From: Nomia melanderi | Lineage: Eukaryota > Arthropoda > Insecta > Hymenoptera > Halictidae | Assembly (NCBI RefSeq): GCF_051020985.1 | Contig: NC_134999.1 | Coordinates: 21,459,660 to 21,523,659, forward strand | Length of the DNA stretch: 64,000 nt | Direction: 5' to 3' | Notes under the pieces: model-generated | Databases searched by the model: none | Told to the model about the DNA's origin: nothing | Seen by the model: the letters and a program-made list of their open reading frames with translations, nothing else | Program-made: the position numbers and the translations under genes | Shown: piece after piece, positions 23,949 to 37,100 of the stretch | Layout: each line of letters opens with the position of its first letter | Numbering within the stretch: position 1 is the stretch's first letter

Positions 23949-24403
23949 TTTTTCAATAAAATTACCGCGCCAAAGCAGAACCGGTAAACAAACACGTGAG
24001 CCAACTGAGAATTGGAATGCTATGAGAACAGACGATCCTTTCAAAATTAAAAATAAATGTAAAAAATAAAACTTTTCTATTTGTACTTTCAATCATTTAA
24101 AAACGACAGTATATTTAACTTACATATAAATCAAATACAATAATTCAATACCTACTTGTATGTATCTACTCTACATGCAACCATACATGCATGTTCTTAT
24201 AGATGCCCCAATGTGTAATGTCTGTACCTCCTATTTCTTCTAATTCATAATTTAAATAATAATATTACAAACTTCCACAAATTAAACAGTTTAATCATTC
24301 ATTTCATAACATCCTTTCTGATTAGATGTTTCAAAGGTATTAGGGAAAAGTATTTTATAATAACTCTATTAACTTTTAAATATTTTATTTGTAAGAGTAC
24401 AAA
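23949..24403. other. Spacer between RpS15 and PheRS alpha genes
   Basis: AT-rich 455-base spacer. It holds the RpS15 poly(A) signal (AATAAA on the minus strand at 24384-24389, within 20 bases of the stop) and the PheRS alpha promoter with a CACGTG at 23993-23998. No other gene is seen. Confidence 0.65.
23993..23998. promoter_or_regulatory. CACGTG E-box upstream of PheRS alpha
   Basis: A palindromic CACGTG 45 bases before the PheRS alpha start codon. Myc/Max-type factors bind this hexamer in insects, and growth genes are typical targets. One hexamer alone is weak evidence. Confidence 0.3.
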
Positions 24404-25205
24404 TTATTTAAGTGGAATAAATCTTGAAGAATGCGTGGCACCAATACCAGGTCTACCGTGTTTTACAGGTTTGTAAGTAACAGAGAACTCTCCCAAGTAA
24501 TGGCCAATCATTTCCGGCTTGATTTCTACCTGATTGAATGTTTTGCCATTGTAAACCCCAACAATAGAGCCAACCATTTCAGGTACAATGATCATGTTAC
24601 GCAAATGAGTCTTGACAATTTCTGGTTTTTCATTTGGTGGTGTCTCCTTCTTAGCTTTTCGCAGCTTCTTCACAAGAGCCATAGACTTGCGTTTCAAACC
24701 ATGAGAGAACCGCCTTCTGGCACGAGCATGCATCAAAACCATGAGCTGCTCACTGAAATAAATATTTATAGTTGTAATATCCAATTACTGAAAGGTTCAT
24801 TTTATAACTGTTACGATAGCAGTGTCTACAGTGCGAAGAACAAATGTTCCATTTGTTTGACAATTATGCAACTGATAATCTGCATCAATTTGAATTTCAC
24901 TGAAACATAATACTCACTTTGGCATGTCCAGGAGTTGATCGAGATCAACTCCACGGAAGGTGAACTTCCGGAAAGTCCTCTTCTTCTTCTGAGTTTCTTC
25001 TTGCTGAAATTCATACATGATAGAATCAAAAAAGGGTTATGTGTATAAACGAAAACAAAGTTTCTTCGTATACGATAATATCGCTTGGTTCAATTGCGGA
25101 AGGAATATACAAATAATTTTAATGTGCTCGTTTAAAGTTTTCATGATGGATGAAAAAGATTTTATTCGATATTTCAAACGCATCTATGACACGTACCTCG
25201 GCCAT
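24404..25205 (-). CDS. RpS15: 40S ribosomal protein S15
   Basis: Three exons: 25197-25205 (only Met-Ala-Glu), 24918-25003 and 24404-24752, giving 147 residues, the usual length for eS/uS19-family RpS15. Recognisable stretches are KKRTFRKFTFRGVDLDQLL, EQLMVLMHARARRRF, VKTHLRNMIIVPEMVGS, HYLGEFSVTYKPVKHGRPG and the C terminus ATHSSRFIPLK. It is a component of the small ribosomal subunit head near the A site. The tiny first exon keeps the start codon close to the promoter, as in many insect ribosomal protein genes. It is divergent from CTP synthase with 629 bases between start codons. Confidence 0.97.
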
Positions 25206-25834
25206 GTTTTCAGGTGTCGGGATAAACGACAATAAGAAACGGTCTTCGTCTTTTCTGGCGGAAATCAACTCAAGCACTAACTATACAAGTATCGCTAGAT
25301 GCGACACCAATATGTTATTTTCTTTACTAAACTTGTGAATGATACAAAATCTGAATTTCATTTAAACAAGAAACACTTTCTATGAAAACATAAGCAATCG
25401 GATGAAAGATATGTAAAAAACAATTCTTTTAGCATATATTTACTCAGTATTGATAAAAAAGAATGAACTCATCAACATCGCTATTCGCATTTTGCTAACC
25501 ATATCCTTCCCCGTAATCAACTATTCGTCAATCACAAAAATCAGTTAATTATTTTTTCAATACTTTTAAATATTCTACTTAGTGAATACTAAGTACCAAA
25601 GTAGGTAGATACACAAGTAAATTGACAGGTAGGTAAGTACCTGTAGGTAATATCATATTTTAGTTTGAACGAGAAACAACCAGGGTGGCGCTGTCTCGAT
25701 CCCTTTTAGCGGGGAAGCTTTCTTTAAGCACGTTCTTATTAGGCTCGATCGACAGCCAAGAAAATTAAGAAACTGTTGAACAGCATCTGTATAAGAAAAT
25801 AGTGTTAAGCATTTCACACGTTGTAAAGTGAAAT
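25206..25834. other. Divergent promoter region between RpS15 and CTP synthase
   Basis: A 629-base spacer between two divergent start codons. It has an inverted repeat CTTAGT/ACTAAG around 25578-25593 and GTAGGTA/GTACCTG-type repeats to about 25650. A GGTGGCGC element lies near 25684, one mismatch from the CTCF core. No TATA box stands out at either end. Confidence 0.5.
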
Positions 25835-28800
25835 ATGAAATACATATTAGTAACCGGTGGTGTGATTAGTGGCGTTGGCAAAGGTGTTATTGCCAGTTCG
25901 TTTGGGACATTACTTAAACATTGCGGCATTCGTGTGACGTCTATCAAAATTGATCCTTACATAAATATAGACGCTGGTACATTTTCTCCATATGAACATG
26001 GTATGGCATTGAATTTTATTCTAACAAAATCAAGCGTTTCACTAATTTTTATCGTAAGTTTAGAGATTCCCTATAGCCATGCGGTGTCAGAAGCCATTTT
26101 ACAGGTTGCTGCCTAACGCGCTCTTTTGGAATCACGTGTTCCCCCTCTTTCCCACCTCTATGTAAAAAATTTTAAACATAACAAAATTGTAATTATTTAG
26201 TTTCTGTATTATGTACGACTTATTAACGTTCTTTGTAATTAATTAATCGATGAATTTGTTATTAGAAATTAATTATTTATCATTTATATGAAATTTTCAT
26301 GTCGGGATTACCGTTTAACGTTTAAACGTTTTGTTTGTTCGTTAATTAGAAAAATGTTCTTTTCTGTTTTCACTTCATCACTGTGTGTTCCCTTGGTGCG
26401 TTGATACTAATACTCCTTGCTTTCTTTAGGTGAAGTGTATGTCCTGGACGATGGAGGAGAAGTTGATTTAGATTTAGGAAACTATGAACGTTTCTTGGAC
26501 ATTACTTTGCACAGAGACAACAATATAACTACTGGAAAGATCTATCAGCATGTGATTTCAAAAGAGAGACAGGGTGATTACCTGGGAAAAACTGTACAAG
26601 GTATGAATAATAGAATCGGTGATAATATACTCATTATAAAATGTATATAAAACACTGATCATTTCATTTTGGATTTAGTGATACCTCATATAACAAATGC
26701 TGTCCAAGAATGGGTTGAAAGAGTAGCAAATCAGTCTGTATCCCAAGATGGTGATATACCTGATGTAATATTATATTTATGTTACTAATTGTAAAGCTAA
26801 ATTCTATACGTGTAAACTCCTTCTAATAGTTCATAAATTAATATATATTTTGTTTGTCATAGGTTTGTATTGTCGAGTTAGGAGGTACAATAGGAGACAT
26901 TGAAGGAATGCCTTTTGTTGAAGCTTTCAGGCAGTTCCAATTTAGAGTGAAGAAAGAGAATTTTTGTTGTGCACATGTGTCTTTAGTGCCACAAGTATGG
27001 AGCTATTTTTATTTAAATAATTCTCCTTCATTGTTATAGATCTTGACTTTGAACTTGAGCCAACTACTGAGTTGATTTATTCTTAGATCTCAAAATTACG
27101 TATAGCGAGGGACAAACATATTTGCGTACAACGAATGTGGAAGCAAAAACGGGTTTATTTCCTATAACTAGCAACACATTTTTAAATATCGAGCGAAGGT
27201 ATACGCCAATTATAAAGCACAATAAATACATAGGAACAATAGTTATTGTTCCGTTTTACTTTTATTATAGTTTTGTTCCTCGCTGTACCTCGAAGTTAAA
27301 AAGAAAATAGAAAATTTCAAAAGTATACTATTTCCAGCCACGGACTACAGGAGAACCAAAAACAAAACCAACGCAGTCCAGTGTAAGAGAATTACGTGGA
27401 TTGGGTCTGTCTCCTGATCTTATAGTTTGTAGATCCGAGAAACCTATAGGTGATTCGGTGAAAGAGAAAATTTCAAATTTCTGTCACGTTGCTCCAGAAC
27501 AAGTAAAACATCCGTCATTCATGTATTTTTACATTAATTCGAATGTCGATTAAAAATACCAATGTAATATTCATCTTTCTCAGGTTATAACTATACACGA
27601 TTTATCATCTATATACCGTGTACCATTGTTGCTGGAATCTCAAGGTGTTATTGAATTTTTGAATGACAGACTACAGTTAAATATTGGTGTACCACGTCCG
27701 CGCTGTTTCATGCGTACATGGAGGGAATTGGCTGATCGAGTCGATCATTTGCGAAAGGAAGTAAATATTGCATTGGTGGGGAAGTACACCAAATTAGAAG
27801 ACTCTTATACTTCTGTTACGAAAGCGTTGCAACACGCGTGCATTCAAGTTGGCTATAAACTCAACTTAACAGTAAAGTATTAATATTACTATTCATTATT
27901 TTTAAGTAATATTAATTATAATAGTAACAATGAATCTACATTACAACATACTGTTATTGTATGTTAGTATATAGAAGCTGATAATTTAGAACAAAAGAAA
28001 AAGTTAGCTGACCCTGTACTCTATTATGAAGCTTGGCAACAACTTTGCAAAAGCAAGTGAGTTTCCATATCGTTACATTACATATTTAAATATACGCAAA
28101 TAACTGCTTCAAGATTTCTTAAATTATTTTGTATTATATTCAGTGGTATCATAGTGCCAGGAGGCTTCGGTAAAAGAGGAATGTTAGGAAAGATGGAGGC
28201 ATGTAAATGGTGTAGAGTAAATGATAAGCCATTCCTTGGTATTTGCCTGGGCTTACAAGTGGCTGTTATTGAATTTGCTAGAAATGTTTTGAATTTACCG
28301 ACTGCGAATAGTACGGAAATTGATCCAGATACACCTCAACCTGTTGTTATTGATATGCCAGAATATAATCCAGGTCAAATGGGAGGAACCATGAGAGTTG
28401 GAAAAAGAATTACTCAATTCACGGAACGTAATTCTATCATAAGTTAGTACGAGAATGTTTACAAAATATGTCGTATTTCTACGTTTTGTTGATAAACAAT
28501 TCTATTATTGTTGTTGTTATTAATCATTACTATCATTAATTTAGAGCAACTGTATGGGAATAAAGATTATATAGAGGAGAGGCACAGGCATAGGTATGAA
28601 ATTAATCCAGCGTGTATCAAGAGCCTGGAAGAAGCTGGACTACATTTCGTAGGTAAATAATGTAACATTAATTCCCAAGTATTTATGGACTCGTTTGGAA
28701 GTTTATTTTGAAATAATATACTAATATCTTATTATCAGGACACGATGTAAACAATGAACGTATGGAAATAGCAGAGTTGGAAGGGCACACTTATTACGTG

Positions 28801-29121
28801 GCCACACAGTTTCATCCAGAATACTTGTCTAGGCCTTTAAAGCCTTCACCTCCATTCTTAGGATTAATTTTAGCAAGCATCGGTAAATTAAAGCACTACT
28901 TAGCCAGAGGTTGCAGACTTTCACCAAATCAAATTAGCGATACCGAGTCAGGTAATGAGTCAATATAGTCGGAGTGTACTGCATTATAATTGTTAGAATT
29001 TAAGTAGTATTTTACGCTTTTAATAGACAATGAATATATGATCGATCCAACAACAATACAACAACATCTAATCAGCGATGCTAGTAGGAGTGGTAGTACT
29101 ACATCCAGTACTAATGATTAA
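25835..29121 (+). CDS. CTPS1: CTP synthase
   Basis: Eleven exons: 25835-26000, 26430-26600, 26679-26764, 26863-26994, 27338-27502, 27584-27871, 27968-28056, 28144-28442, 28545-28652, 28739-28951 and 29027-29121, encoding 603 residues. The N-terminal synthetase domain has the P-loop GGVISGVGKG and the substrate residues KIDPYINIDAGT and GGTIGDIEG. The C-terminal glutaminase domain has the nucleophile Cys in FLGICLGLQ and the His-Glu pair in QFHPEYLSRP. The enzyme converts UTP to CTP with glutamine nitrogen; homologues assemble into cytoplasmic filaments (cytoophidia). Intron 1 contains a CACGTG at 26133-26138. Reading through the exon 10 donor would add only five residues before a stop (GNESI), a possible minor alternative end. 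The serine-rich tail SDASRSGSTTSSTND may be phosphorylated. Confidence 0.96.
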
Positions 29122-31197
29122 GTCTCTTAATCTAAGTTGGCAGGAAAAATATTTTTAATGACAAAATACTATTCCTACGTACATATATATCAGATTAATT
29201 AAAGTTTGTTAGAAAAAAGCGTAGGAAACATATTGGTGTACGGTATCAAAACTACGATATACTACGAATTTTTACTGTATAAGTATACTGTGTACAAGTA
29301 TACTGAAAGATAGAAGCAAAGCAGATCAGGTAACAATGAGAACTTCCACGGCACAGTTTTATACCGGTCTATTTAAATATTCAAATGTCTCGAATTTTTA
29401 TTAGACATGTAGCGAGTTCTACTTTTATAGAAATAAAAAGTAGTGACGAATGGTTCGACGAATACATGTGCAACAATTGTATTTCAATGATGATTATTTT
29501 GTTTCTGTTTGTAACGGGACACCGTTATTTATATGTTGAATTTTATTCATTGAATACGAATTACGTGTTTGTCTTGTAATTACTGTATGTTCTTTATAAT
29601 ATTTTCAAATATACATACACTTTATAGTTTCAGTAAAAAAATTGTTATTCTATATACATACGCATTTTTCATTGTATCGGTTAGTACATTTTAAACAATA
29701 TCTCGCGATTAGATCTAAAAGTTTTTACATTTTAAGTCGAAATATATGTTACTTTTATGTTTTTGTAAACCATGCTTTTCTGTCGTTTTTAGCATTTTTC
29801 TAATTTATAATAAAATATAAGATTAATGTATCTTTCGATGCATTTATAGTAATTTAAGTTGTTATTATTATGATATAATCGTATCGATTTTTTTCTTTAT
29901 TGAGCAGCACATGCGTTCTGCCGAGTACAGTATATAAAGTATACACTAGCTTATTACAATAAAACTTCTTCGTATAAAAATGATATATATGCATATACGT
30001 GTGTGTATATAATATATACATACATTCTTATTGTTACACGCACAATAAACAATTGGTCATGTTAGATTAAAGTTAAATTACAGTAGCGAACTCGGATCAT
30101 TACAAATCAAAGAAAATAAAATATCTGTAACGTGTATAATAAAACAAACAAATAAATATAAAAAAAGAAAAATAATTAAAATGCACTTTGGACGGTAAGC
30201 ATTACAAATAATACTGAAAACATTTTTCGTAAAAAGAAAAGCTAAATATTTTACATGTAACGAAAAACTATTGATAATATTATTGACTTCTATATGTACA
30301 AATTTTTATTTCGCTGAAAAAATCTATTGAAAGTTTGAACATGAAAAATAGACACTCGTATTTCACGAAAATATGTTATCAGATTGATTAGTTACTAATA
30401 ATTTGACAATGAATAGTAATTATAATAAAGGTACTTGACACGCTAAGGTAAAAAAGAAATAACTAATCTCTCTTCGTACGGGGATAAACGTAAAGTTCAT
30501 GAATATCTAACATACATCGGCCCCGATGTTCAATGGAAATTACAAAAGTACATACAATAATAAATACTTACGCACCTCACAGTCTAAGGTAACAATAATT
30601 TGAAATTACAAATGAATCGTACTACTTAGCGTTCCGTTATTTACTACTAGCGATGCGTTACTTTAACCTACGAGTAATGAAGTAAACTTAGTTACCAAAA
30701 ATAATACAATCGTGTAATGAGAAGTTTCTATCGTAAAAAAATAAAATATCAAAAGAAATTATATCTTTTCGTTCTACTATGTAATATTTTCATATACCTA
30801 TTTCTTAATATTAAATTTCAAATGTAATAATCAGCCAAATATCAAGTAAATACAAATTAGCGTTTCAAATATTCAATGGTTCATCTTTCGAACAAACTTT
30901 ATTAGCTTTGTACCAATTTGCTTTCTTTCTTTATAAGACATTTGAATGTAATTTCCCTTATATTCGACGTGTATCGGTTACGCTTCCCAGTCTCTGTGTA
31001 GATTTCCTCTACGGGGCATTTTCTCTCTTATACTCACATATTATTCAGATGGAACAGTGGAAACGTACATGGCTCCGTATTAGTCTGCGAAATTCTCCAT
31101 ATGACACTTCAAAGTGCACTTATTGTAAGCATATCTTTACCTATCTCAATATATCCTAAAATCCATACGGTAATAGTAGAATTTTATATTTTTAGAT
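29122..31197. other. Convergent 3' UTR region of CTP synthase and Neurexin IV
   Basis: About 2.1 kb of AT-rich sequence between two convergent stop codons. AATAAA signals occur on the plus strand (for example near 29811) for CTP synthase. The right part is the likely long 3' UTR of Neurexin IV on the minus strand. No coding exon or RNA gene is recognised. Confidence 0.6.
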
Positions 31198-34100
31198 TTA
31201 AATGAACCATTCCTTTTTCTTTTGAACTTGATGGCCTGTGGTCGAATGGACGACAGCTGAGTCTGGGTCTAATGCTATTTCAGCACCTTTATCCTCTTGC
31301 GTCAAATATTCACCTTTATGTCTCGACATGTATCTCCCTATAAGTACTGCCATTATTACTAAGGCTATGATAATAATAGCTAACACGCTGCCCAAAATAG
31401 CCGTGTCAGTTTCGTTGTACGCAGCTCGAACTTTTTCTTCGTCCACCTGCGGAGGTGGCCGCGTTTCGACGATGTCCGGCGGATGCGTGATCGGCTCGAC
31501 GCCGCAGAAGTCCTCTGTAAGAGGTGTGCCGAAAGTACGGATGTTCGCGGGTCCATCCTCTTGGAACAGTAACTTCAGGGGGTATATGTCATCGAATTCA
31601 ACCCTGGATATGCATCCCGCGAATCCCTCTGTCATGCTCTCGTTCCTTCCAATGTACATGTATTGAATATTATTAAATTGAGCATCCGCGGACGTTTTGA
31701 TATTGAAATGAAATTCTTTCGGTTCGTAGTTGTCCACTTGCAGGACAAGAGTAGATCCTGAATTCTTTCTACCCACTCTGACGTCGTGGTACTGTCCTAG
31801 GCCGAAATACTTGTTGGGGAATATAACCTCTTGTCGTTCAAACCCGAAATCGAAAACCACGCGCAAGTGTCCGCTGTTCGAAACCATGATCGTCATGTAC
31901 TCTCCCGAGATGTTTGAGAACAGACCGAGTAAGAAACCTCTGGGATTCGTCGTGGTGAAACCAACCCTGATCTTCTCGGAAATCGTCGAGCGCCAGCTGC
32001 CCATAAAGTCGTACTTTATCATTGAACTGGGCCGCATGTTCACGCCGATTTCTGTCATGAAATTAATTCATCTCGAATGAGTACAAAATTATACAAATTA
32101 TTGGATCGTAAGGAGAGTGAATAACATACCGTCTGCGCAAATAGGACCCTTGAATGCGGTCCAACGACAATCACAGGAGTATCCATCGTATCTTTCATGG
32201 CACGTACCATTGTTCAGGCACGGATTACTTTCACATTTACCCATGCAACCTTCGGAAACACCGTACAGGCCTTGTCGAGCGAAACTTCTGAGATCTTGCA
32301 GCTGACCGTTCAACAGAAGCGCTCTGATACACCCCACGTAGCCGTCCCTGTAATCCGTTGTAGCCCCGACTACGAGATCCGACGTCAGATGAAGTGCCCG
32401 TACCGGTCCCGGAGGTTCTCTCACTTCATTCTTTAATGCTCCGTCAACTACGATTCTGGCTTCTTTCCGATTCCTTTCCACCGACACGGAATGCCACCGA
32501 TTATCGGCTAATCTGTAAGAGGTCTGGACGCTGACGGTAAGCGGACCGCTACCTGCCAAATACTGGAATTGAATCTGATTTCCACTGTTTATGGAGATTT
32601 TTATGTAATCCGTAGGCCCCTTGCTGTGAATTATAACTGCATCGTCGATCGTTGTTTTGAACTCGAAAAAGATATCACCGCTGTGACCGATATCGAACGT
32701 TGGCAGATTGATCGTAGCGTCGACGACACGGAACGTTACTACGTTCTTGAACAAATCTACAAGGAAACAAAACGATTACGTTACATCGGAGCGAAAAGTG
32801 TTACCAGCTAGGATAATATTCTGTCAGGATACAATATATTCAACCACAAGGAACAAGTGTACAAGGAAAATATAGAAGAGTAACTACGAATTTTTGGGTG
32901 TAAATCTGAAATATTTCAATATACTGGAATAAAATATTCTGCTAATTACTATTATATTACAACAACTAATGTGTGTACCAAAATCTGATATACATTCTTC
33001 GCGTATAAATATCCATGGCTACATTATGAAAGTTGTGTATCTTACCTGATCTTACCTTGGTGGTCAACCAAGGTAATTCAGAACCTTATAAAGAATTCAA
33101 AAGAAATTAAATTTCCTTGTTCACATGCATGGAAAATTGAGAAAAACTTCTACACTTACCGTCACCTTCGCAGATAAGCGGACCAAGCGTGTAACGTCCT
33201 TCTTTTTCATCCACGGGTGTTCCGGTGTCACCGAATCGTAACTGTTTAACAGGAAGGTACTCTTTCTCGGTAATGTCACCGCTATCTTCGAGAGGGCCGT
33301 CTAAATCGGAGTCGCAGTTACACCATTTCGTCGGGTCCGCGCAATTCCCAAGGATACCGCATTCGCATTTCCGCGATCCTGGTAGAGCTCCACCCCAATA
33401 GTCCATCTTTTGGTTGTTTCTGCTGACCCACCATGAGTTTGGTCGGAAATAATCCCCTTGCGACACTGAAATAATACAAATATTTATCGTACAGTTTCAT
33501 TGGAAATGATCGATCTTTACCACGTTTGAAGTAATCACCTGGTGAATTGAACAACTTCGAACGTATACATTCGTAACTGATTCTTTGTCTACAACTCGTG
33601 GACCGATTCAGGAGTGCTCCGATTTGATCCATATCTGCGTCGTAAATAATGTCTTGCACGAAACTGCCTGGTTCTTGGTATCCATCCACAGGCGTCATTC
33701 GTTCACTGTTGTGCCTTACGATAGTTCTCACGCGTCCATCCGTGTAGAATTCACAGACCACAGGGAACGGTTTCAGAGGACCGCTTCCATCTACGTCTAT
33801 TTTAATGTCTGCTCGTTGATTCACCGAATTGATGTTTTTGTACGCTTCGCAAGATAGCGGATTTAATGCTGCGAAAATACGGAAATATCAAGTAGAAGCA
33901 AACAATATTAAAAACCGAATGTACCGCTTCGATAGACGATTAATATTAACTTACAGGTATGACACACCGCTCCCGTATAACCTGTATTGGCACAATCACA
34001 GAAGAATTCATCAGAATTTTGACGACAAACACCAGAATGTTTACACGGATTTGGATTACAACGATCCATCATTTGACACGCATCGAAAACAACTTCGTTT

Positions 34101-37100
34101 TTGCAACAGTATTCCTCCTCCTTCCAATCGGTTGGCAGCTTATAATTCCCATCGATGCTTATCATTCTCATGCAACCAACAAAACCGCGGTTACTTTCTA
34201 TTCCAGTTACACCGCCTATCAAGTACACCGGTCCTGTTATCATCTCTAATATACGTTTGGTTCTCATCGGGGTCCCATCGACATTTAAAATCAGACTATT
34301 CTTGGATATTGTCAAGATCACTTGATGCCATTTACCATCGTTGAACGTTTCACGGAAATTATCTAAAACTACTTGCGGACTTTCTTTCGTTTGTATATCA
34401 ACCTTCAATTTCCCATCTTCCAAGTACAGCTATAGAGAACAGGCAGAAACATTAATACGCTTTAGGAATAAATGTTTCGCGTGTTTGCACGAAAAGAATT
34501 CATATTTGCGAACCTTTACAAAACCTGGCGATGTAAACTGATGATACAAAATTATTCCCTTGTCTTCGTATGTTCGAAATGTTATAGAAACATTCAAGGA
34601 AGATATCCCCTCGTATCCTTTGAGTCTAGCGTATGATCCCTGAGTTAAAAATGTAACAGGAATTATGGGCGGTTCTGGACAGCTATACAGTGTATTTACT
34701 CTGTAATATCTTAAATTTTCTCCAGTGATTTCTGTTTCCCTCAAGTCATGAATAATACTTGTGGCATTCAGGTAAAAGTTTTCTATACACCCTGTAAAAT
34801 TCTGATTGACCACTAATCCTTCTTGCTTGTTCGGAACGCCACCAATGTAAAGCTAGAAAATTTTTGTTTCACTATAATGAACATTCTCAAATTCAATCAA
34901 GTCAGAAATATTATCAGATATCTTGAAAAATACTTACCGCCCTATTTAAATCTAGCCTATAAAACTCTCCTTTCACCCTTCCCTTAATTAATACTCTATC
35001 TACAGAGAATGATATATTTTTTCTATTACGCGATATCAAAACATCATGCCACATATTGTCATCCAATAGACTGCCAACAGATAAACTTGTCATAATACCA
35101 GATCCAAGATCAATATTTAATATCATTCTATTGTCTTTTAATTGTAAAGCTATATAATCTCCTTGTGTCCCACGGGAGTACATTAAAACACCGTCGGCAT
35201 TATTCGTTTTGAATCGGAAACGTATAAAATGTCTGTCAGTTTCTATTGGTTCCCTTAATAAATCATATCGCAATAAGGACGAACCGTTGAAGGAAAGGAC
35301 ATCGGACACTGTAACACCAAAAATGAAATTAATGATATTATAATTTATCGTTTTACATATCGATAACCATTCAACTCTTACCATAGTTACATCCGTACAA
35401 TTCCAATCTCAGTGATATTCTGTCCCTCCATCGGGTTGGATTTATTCTAATCCATTGCGCTATAATCGGTACCTCAAATTTATTAAGTTTTATTGTGTCC
35501 CCATCCACATTTCCCTTGAACATCTAGCGAGAAAAACAAATTAAACAGATGTCCTTTTCTAAGCAAGTGAAAGTATTGTATAATAATTCACAAAACATAA
35601 ATAAAAACTTTCTCAAAGTATGGGCCAATAAAGGCTTAAGTTTATATTACCGAGGTTTGTACATATGGTTAGTTACATGAATTAGATGTAAATGCAATAT
35701 TAATAGTACTTGAGATCTTTATCAGTAGAAACAAGTGAAAGTGAATTTAAAATGATCGAATAAGTAGATATGTCAGCATGCTTTTTTGTGGATGTGTTAG
35801 TACGGCATCATCAGTCATGGATGCAAAGCATAGATGCAAATATAAATATTTCATTAAAAATATTACATTATGTAAAAAAGTAAGTTATCACTGTATTTCC
35901 CTGAACATTAAAATAGTATAAAGAAATACATAAAGTTTTTCTTTTTTACTCTTGTTTCGTTTAGAAAACATTAATTACAACATGAATATTTTCTGCAAAT
36001 CTGATAAGAAATTGTAAGGAAATATGAAGGCAACAGTATAATTCACTTTATGCCTCCACCAATTGAAGAAATCGAATGCTTCCACCATGTAAGGTACCTC
36101 TTTGAGTCATTACACGCTTGACAAAAGACATGTTCCTGTCGTTTAAAAGAATAGAAATGTTGGAAAGTCAGATAAGGTCACAGTCCCATTCTATATATGT
36201 ACATCGTAGAAAACACATTACGCAACTACAATATTATTGTACATGTATTATATTTCAAAAAGATTTCTTAGAGAAGTTCTACGTTTTCTTATAATCAGTA
36301 TCTCTATTAGTACCTCATCTACACCATCCTGACTTTCATAACTGGCCCAGGCTTGCCCATCATCAGAGTATTGGACAATGTACTCTGTCACATACTCATT
36401 AGTATGAGCACGACCTCGTGTGGCAATGCTGCGTATCTCATATCTGTCCCCCAGTTCCACAGTAAGATGTTGATCATAACTGCTAAGCTCTGGTGACCAC
36501 GTAGAACCTCCTGCAAAGCCCAGCCCCATGTCCATGTGTAAAAGAAAAGAGTAGAAGCAAAGCGGATAAAAGTAGAAAGAAGAAAGTGTTGCTAGTAGTT
36601 CAATGATTGTAGCGACTGTATCGTATTTTAGCGAATGAACTTCAAAGATTTGCAGTACACGTACAATGGCAGTTGTATCTGTCATTGTAACTATGTTACA
36701 GTATAAACAAATCGATTGAATATAATTGTAATATGTGCACCATATTATAAATCTGAATGCTATATAGCCATTCCTATGAATAAAATACCATTCTAAACAT
36801 GTAACTTTGTACAGAACATGCAACCGGTACCTACCTAAGAATCCAGCAGACAGTGTATGGTTCTAGGAAAAGTAATTCATTCTTTTTCTCAGACCAAGAT
36901 GCTTAACTCTACATAGTAAGCGTTAAACTTGAATTACTACTGTTAAAGAAGTACAGTGCAGTAAGTATTTATTAGTACCTAAGTGAGAATATTAAGTAAC
37001 ATGTACCTTTCCAATTAAAATCCCCTCCATGGATTATGGCTACATTAGCACAGACACTGATTCAAAAGATGTAGAAGATCAGTTTACCTTAATGTTACCA

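Noticed and set aside
26001..26429. CTP synthase exon 1 reading on into intron 1
   Set aside because: The frame after 26000 loses all similarity and stops; splicing at GTATGG to 26430 restores the conserved GEVYVLDDGGEVDLD.
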